From: Isoetes taiwanensis
Lineage: Eukaryota > Streptophyta > Lycopodiopsida > Isoetales > Isoetaceae
Direction of reading: 5' to 3'
NCBI GenBank assembly: GCA_021234155.1
Contig: JAJEKV010000025.1
Span: forward strand, 7,206,531 to 7,270,530
DNA length: 64,000 nt
The notes beneath the pieces are model-generated. The model was not told the DNA's origin and ran no database searches. It saw nothing but the letters and a program-made list of their open reading frames with translations. The translations under genes and the position numbers were made by a program. Below, in pieces: positions 60,461 through 64,000 of the stretch; position 1 is the first letter of the stretch; each line of letters begins with the position of its first letter.

Positions 60461-61329
60461 ATTTTTTGGATATCCAAAGACACTTGTCGATTTATCTCTG
60501 CGATGAAGTTGAGTTAGTGGGCAATAGACAAGCTAGGGGATGGTGTTGGCATAATTTTGGATGTATAATGAATTCTTGTTTTACATTACTAAATTCTTGT
60601 CCAAGATGCATGACATTATAGAATGATAAGGACATTGCATTTTGTAATGGCCGATATGCCGAAATGGAAGATTCTTTCTATGTTAATCACGACTTCCTCC
60701 CACTAGTTTTATGTTTGTAGGTAGATAGATAAATAGGTAGATGGACAGTATTTTTTTCATCACAGCACAATCACAATATCCTGCAAGATATATGACGCCC
60801 CCTTAAATGTCCTATTGAGAGACACGGTTCTTGATTCCTCATACCAATGAAGTTGAGATATTTGGGGAGTGCTTATTGAATATAGTAAGAAAAAAATGGG
60901 CAAATTACAGTATGACAGCCAACAAACATTATATTTTGTATAAACAAGGTGCGAAAGCACTATCGATTGCCCCAATGCCACTAGCAATGGTGTATTTTTA
61001 AGATAAGCTTTTGGAAAACATGAACAAAATTATGTTGTATGTATCTATGGATATAAAACAACTCAACATCCCTTCAAGACTTATCCGCATATAGCACACC
61101 CAAGTTAACTTGTTAACTTATTATTTTATATAAAAGAGACATTCTCGTGATGAGGACTCGCGATATACGCACACCAAAACACCGGCCGATAGATAGTCGT
61201 TCCATTCATCACAGCAACAGTATATATTGGGTTTATAATTTTTGAAGTGAGTGGGGTAGCCGACCATAGGCACAATATCAGACTACCCCATATAAAGAAA
61301 AAATGCCAATAATATCATGATAGGGCGAG

Positions 61330-61420
61330 GCAAAGGTGAGAGGAGTGGCGACAGCTTCTTATCGGGATAAAAAAAACCCCGCCCTTTCAGGCTTTCGGGG
61401 AAAACCCTAATAAGAAACGG
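61330..61420 (-). mobile_element. Retroposon family internal block, copy F (no 3' tail)
   Basis: On the minus strand AGGGTTTTCCCCGAAAGCCT, then GAAAGGGCGGGGTTTTTTTT and ATCCCGATAAG, parallels copy A (AGGGTTTTCCTTGAGGCCTT, GGCGGGGGTTTTGAAATCC). The GTCTCCGTGGAC core and tail are missing on the lower-coordinate side, so the 3' end is lost. Confidence 0.4.
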
Positions 61421-61699
61421 CCGCCAATGTTCTCGAGGTATTGCTGGAGCGCCCATGCGAGGAAGCAAAGGACTGGTACCGGGTGAAGAGGAAATATGTA
61501 TGTCCCTTGAGTTTTCTAATCCTGAAAATATAAATGCAAACACCCATAAGTTTCGTTAATAAGCACAATGTATGGATGGCTTTAACTCCTGTCGTGAAGT
61601 GATTCGCATGCGTCCTGTAATGAAGGTCGATGCCAACGAAAACTACAAAACGTAAAATAACAAATATCAACATAACTGAAAGAACTTTTAAAAACCTTC

Positions 61700-61880
61700 A
61701 GAGGGGCTGGTCATGCGTGCCATGCAACAATAAACCTCTATAACAAGGAGGGGTTGGTCATGCGTATGACGCGAAAATATTTAAGTTTGAAAAGAACTCG
61801 AAAAGAAAACCTCCAGAGGGGCTGATCATGCGTGCCACGCGACAAAAAACCTCTATAACAAGGAGGGGCTTGTTAAGCAT
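61700..61880. repeat. Tandem duplication, 114 bp period
   Basis: CAGAGGGGCTG starts at 61700 and 61814. Each unit has two copies of a GGAGGGG-x-TGGTCATGCGT-like word, separated by AACCTCTATAACAAGGAGGGG. There are therefore four related sub-units. Confidence 0.85.
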
Positions 61881-62495
61881 GCCAGGCGCATATAAATAAC
61901 AATAACTTTCTAAAAAACGAGAGACATTATGAAATATCTTAACATAGATAACACTCGAGTCGATGGTCCTCGCAAAAGAGGAAAAAAGACGGGCTGAGAG
62001 GGTTTGCCCAATGCTATTATACTACTGTGAGAAGAACGCTGAATGAGAAGAAACACGAAAAGACTGAATATATATCGCTCGCCCTCTCACGAGAATCACG
62101 ATCTACGGTGTAGATCGATTTGCATTCTTGTGATGAGGATGTTAGTCCTGTGCCACAAGGCACTGGACTATTTTTCAGCATTACACAGGCCAGCATACAA
62201 GAGCTCAAAAACATGGGCAGGGTCACGCAAGAGCTTCAGGTAGCAAAACCATGCCCACGCAGAAGCCCACGCCCCCGTCAAAGAAGAGGACAAAGGGTGA
62301 CAAGTGACCACACTCGGGGAGTGCGGCCTTAACTTAGCAGGATTCGCAGTACTCATGACGGTACTGACAAGATTCCCTCCAATCAAGTGATCCAGGAGTT
62401 GGTAACCGAGATCAGAAAGGGTCTACTATATGGCTATTTTGGGCCTGAGGCCGTTATCTTCTTTTTTATTTTGGGATGAGGTTGGGAACCGTGCG

Positions 62496-62521
62496 AGGGA
62501 ACGCCGCATGCGGCGTTCCCT
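62496..62521. repeat. Perfect 26 bp palindrome
   Basis: A 13-base arm AGGGAACGCCGCA is immediately followed by its reverse complement, with no loop. It is GC-rich relative to its surroundings and lies in DNA with no assigned gene. Confidence 0.95.
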
Positions 62522-62667
62522 TTCCTCTTGCAGTTCTTTTGCAGGACGCCGGCTGTCAACATTGATGGCCAGTTTTTCAACTGGTCGAGGTTTGAATGCT
62601 GCGATATTCGGGAATGGTAATACGAATGATCCCCTGCTCTGCTCACAATTTATGACGCTCAAGATCT

Positions 62668-62735
62668 CTCACCATTTTTTGGCGTCCAAGCTTGAGCTGG
62701 GACGATTTTTTGGTGCTCAAGCTTGAGCTGGGTCG
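62668..62735. repeat. Short tandem duplication, ~34 bp x 2
   Basis: TTTTTTGG-x-G-x-CCAAGCTTGAGCTGGGACG recurs once with small changes (CTCAAGCTTGAGCTGGGTCG). Confidence 0.8.
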
Positions 62736-62751
62736 GTTACCTTGGTTTGTA

Positions 62752-63180
62752 TCAGACATGGCAAAACAGTGATGGCATCAACTGCAAACTAACAAGCCTC
62801 AGTTCTTTTACCAGGCTAGCTTCTGCCAGAACCAAGACTTCTGGATCTCTTCTCGACAACTGGGCAGGATTTTGCTGGGCAACTGGCCACGACTTCCAGC
62901 CGTGTTTGGTAAACCTCAAGCGTATGCTACTATTTTCTTCATATGCTGCTAAGATCTTTTTATTTAAAAGACTCCAATACTGAAAATGCAGATGGAAGTC
63001 GTGCTTACATGCAGCTGGATTTAGACAAACACATTGGTAAGGATCTAAAGGAACTTTGCATATACCTAAATTTCTTTCTTCTTCATATATAACTCTTTTA
63101 TGGCTAGATTGGATGAGAAGGGGGGGAAATTGTGCAATGCATAGTGAGCTTCTTTCGGTTGCCAATCTTATACAATCCAT
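62752..63180 (-). other. Open frame of 142 codons, unassigned
   Basis: Starts MDCIRLATERSSLCIAQFPP and ends at 62752. It has a C-x-C-x5-C pattern near the middle (CVCLNPAAC) but no family I recognise. It could be a chance frame or an exon of a decayed gene, and there is no neighbour to support it. Confidence 0.2.
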
Positions 63181-63666
63181 TGTTTTTTTATGTGACCCAT
63201 GGTGGAATAGGATGCGAGCACAAGTCTTTGCATCTAAGGTAATCTCTCTACCATAACTAAGTATTATTCATCCGATAAGTAGATCACTGAAAATCATTAG
63301 AGAAGCATAAGTATGAAGTATTCACATGCATTAGAAGAATAAAAGGTTATGAATAGTTTGCTATATAGCTTTCTGCATCTTTTGAACTCCTTTAGAGGAT
63401 GGGTGAATGCTTAGTAAGTATGTTATTAGGTGCAATTTAACTATATTTAGCTATCTAAGTGGGATTGATTTCATTTATTTGCTAAGAGAACATATTTGAA
63501 GGTGTGTTTATCTTCAAAGATATTTTCCCTTTCAATTTCTAAGGACTGTTGTTCATCATAGAAGGTAAACTCTAATTGTTGTGTTGGATTCATTAATTTA
63601 ATCCAAATCTGTGATATAGGCTCTAATGAAGTACACACTTAAAAAAGATGTTGTGCAATACTTTCT

Positions 63667-64000
63667 GTCATGGTCAGGACCCTCCCTGACGAAATCAATG
63701 TCATTGGGTTCTTGGTCTCAAAGAAATTTTATCTCTATCCTCTCAGATACCCCCGGATCTAGTACCAAATGATCAGGCGTACTCCAACTCTTATTCAATG
63801 CATGAAAAAGTGGTTGGGTGCCCTTGGGATATAAACCCATCCAGCAGTCTGAGATAACATCTGAGGAGATTGAACAACATGCTGATTCAATGTATTATTC
63901 TTATTGCCTAAACTGTGTAATCCGTCGGCTATGTGAGATATGGCAGAGCCCCTGCTTTTCTCCTTTATACTTAGCTTTTCTATTTCATTTTTATTTCTTT
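63667..64000 (+). mobile_element. Possible LTR start at the window edge
   Basis: TGTCATGGTCAGGACCCTCC resembles the 5' edge of plant Ty3/gypsy LTRs, and GGGATATAAACCC about 165 bp further could be a TATA box. No PBS, polypurine tract or second LTR is visible before the window ends, so the call is tentative. Confidence 0.35.

Overview
This is a nuclear window from a land plant. Two conserved eukaryotic genes sit near the right side: the tRNA 2-thiolation subunit CTU2 and a plant-type LRR/WD40 protein of the DHU1 family. Plant-style spliceosomal introns, a plant L1-type LINE, CACTA, PIF/Harbinger and Ty3/gypsy relics, and PBS sites for initiator tRNA-Met all fit a plant. I cannot place the lineage. 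The DHU1-like gene has strikingly short introns (59-121 nt) although it sits among large transposons.

Layout. 1-16.5 kb is mostly non-coding, decayed repeat DNA: a minus-strand LTR-retroelement leader with PBS, two copies of a microsatellite-tailed retroposon, one frameshifted Ty3/gypsy pol relic and several short tandem duplications. From 16.5 kb on, the window is built on a large duplicated segment. Copy 2 (17.1-28.6 kb) and copy 3 (40.8-52.2 kb) share the same backbone in the same order, but each is split by a different insertion. Copy 2 carries an ~8 kb LINE (19.7-27.7 kb). Copy 3 carries a 7.87 kb terminal-inverted-repeat (TIR) element (43.5-51.4 kb). Part of the left backbone also occurs as a third partial copy at 16.5-17.1 kb. 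Between copies 2 and 3 lie a CACTA-like element (28.55-32.50 kb), a stretch with nothing recognisable, and a 6.1 kb PIF/Harbinger-type element with a TTA target duplication (34.59-40.73 kb).

The 7.87 kb TIR element has no visible transposase. It contains three different tandem arrays near its right end, an interleaved inverted duplication, a nested retroposon and a two-exon reading frame that looks captured from a host gene. To the right of copy 3 there is an unusual array of ~29 bp units, each carrying a short inverted motif (52.29-52.56 kb), next to a Ty3/gypsy reverse-transcriptase fragment.

53.5-58.9 kb is the genic island. CTU2 (plus strand, apparently intronless, with a frame change near its 3' end) converges with the DHU1-like gene (minus strand, 8 coding exons, 877 codons before the stop, all splice junctions placed from the sequence). 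59.5-64 kb returns to repeats: two further retroposon copies, short tandem repeats, a 26 bp perfect palindrome and a possible LTR start at the right edge. The two genes are housekeeping or regulatory in type and are not functionally linked to the transposons around them.

The best candidates for something undescribed are the retroposon family with a different 4-5 bp tail unit in each copy (six copies, one with an exact empty site in this window), the ~29 bp hairpin-unit array, and the non-autonomous TIR element with its captured gene and interleaved inverted repeats.
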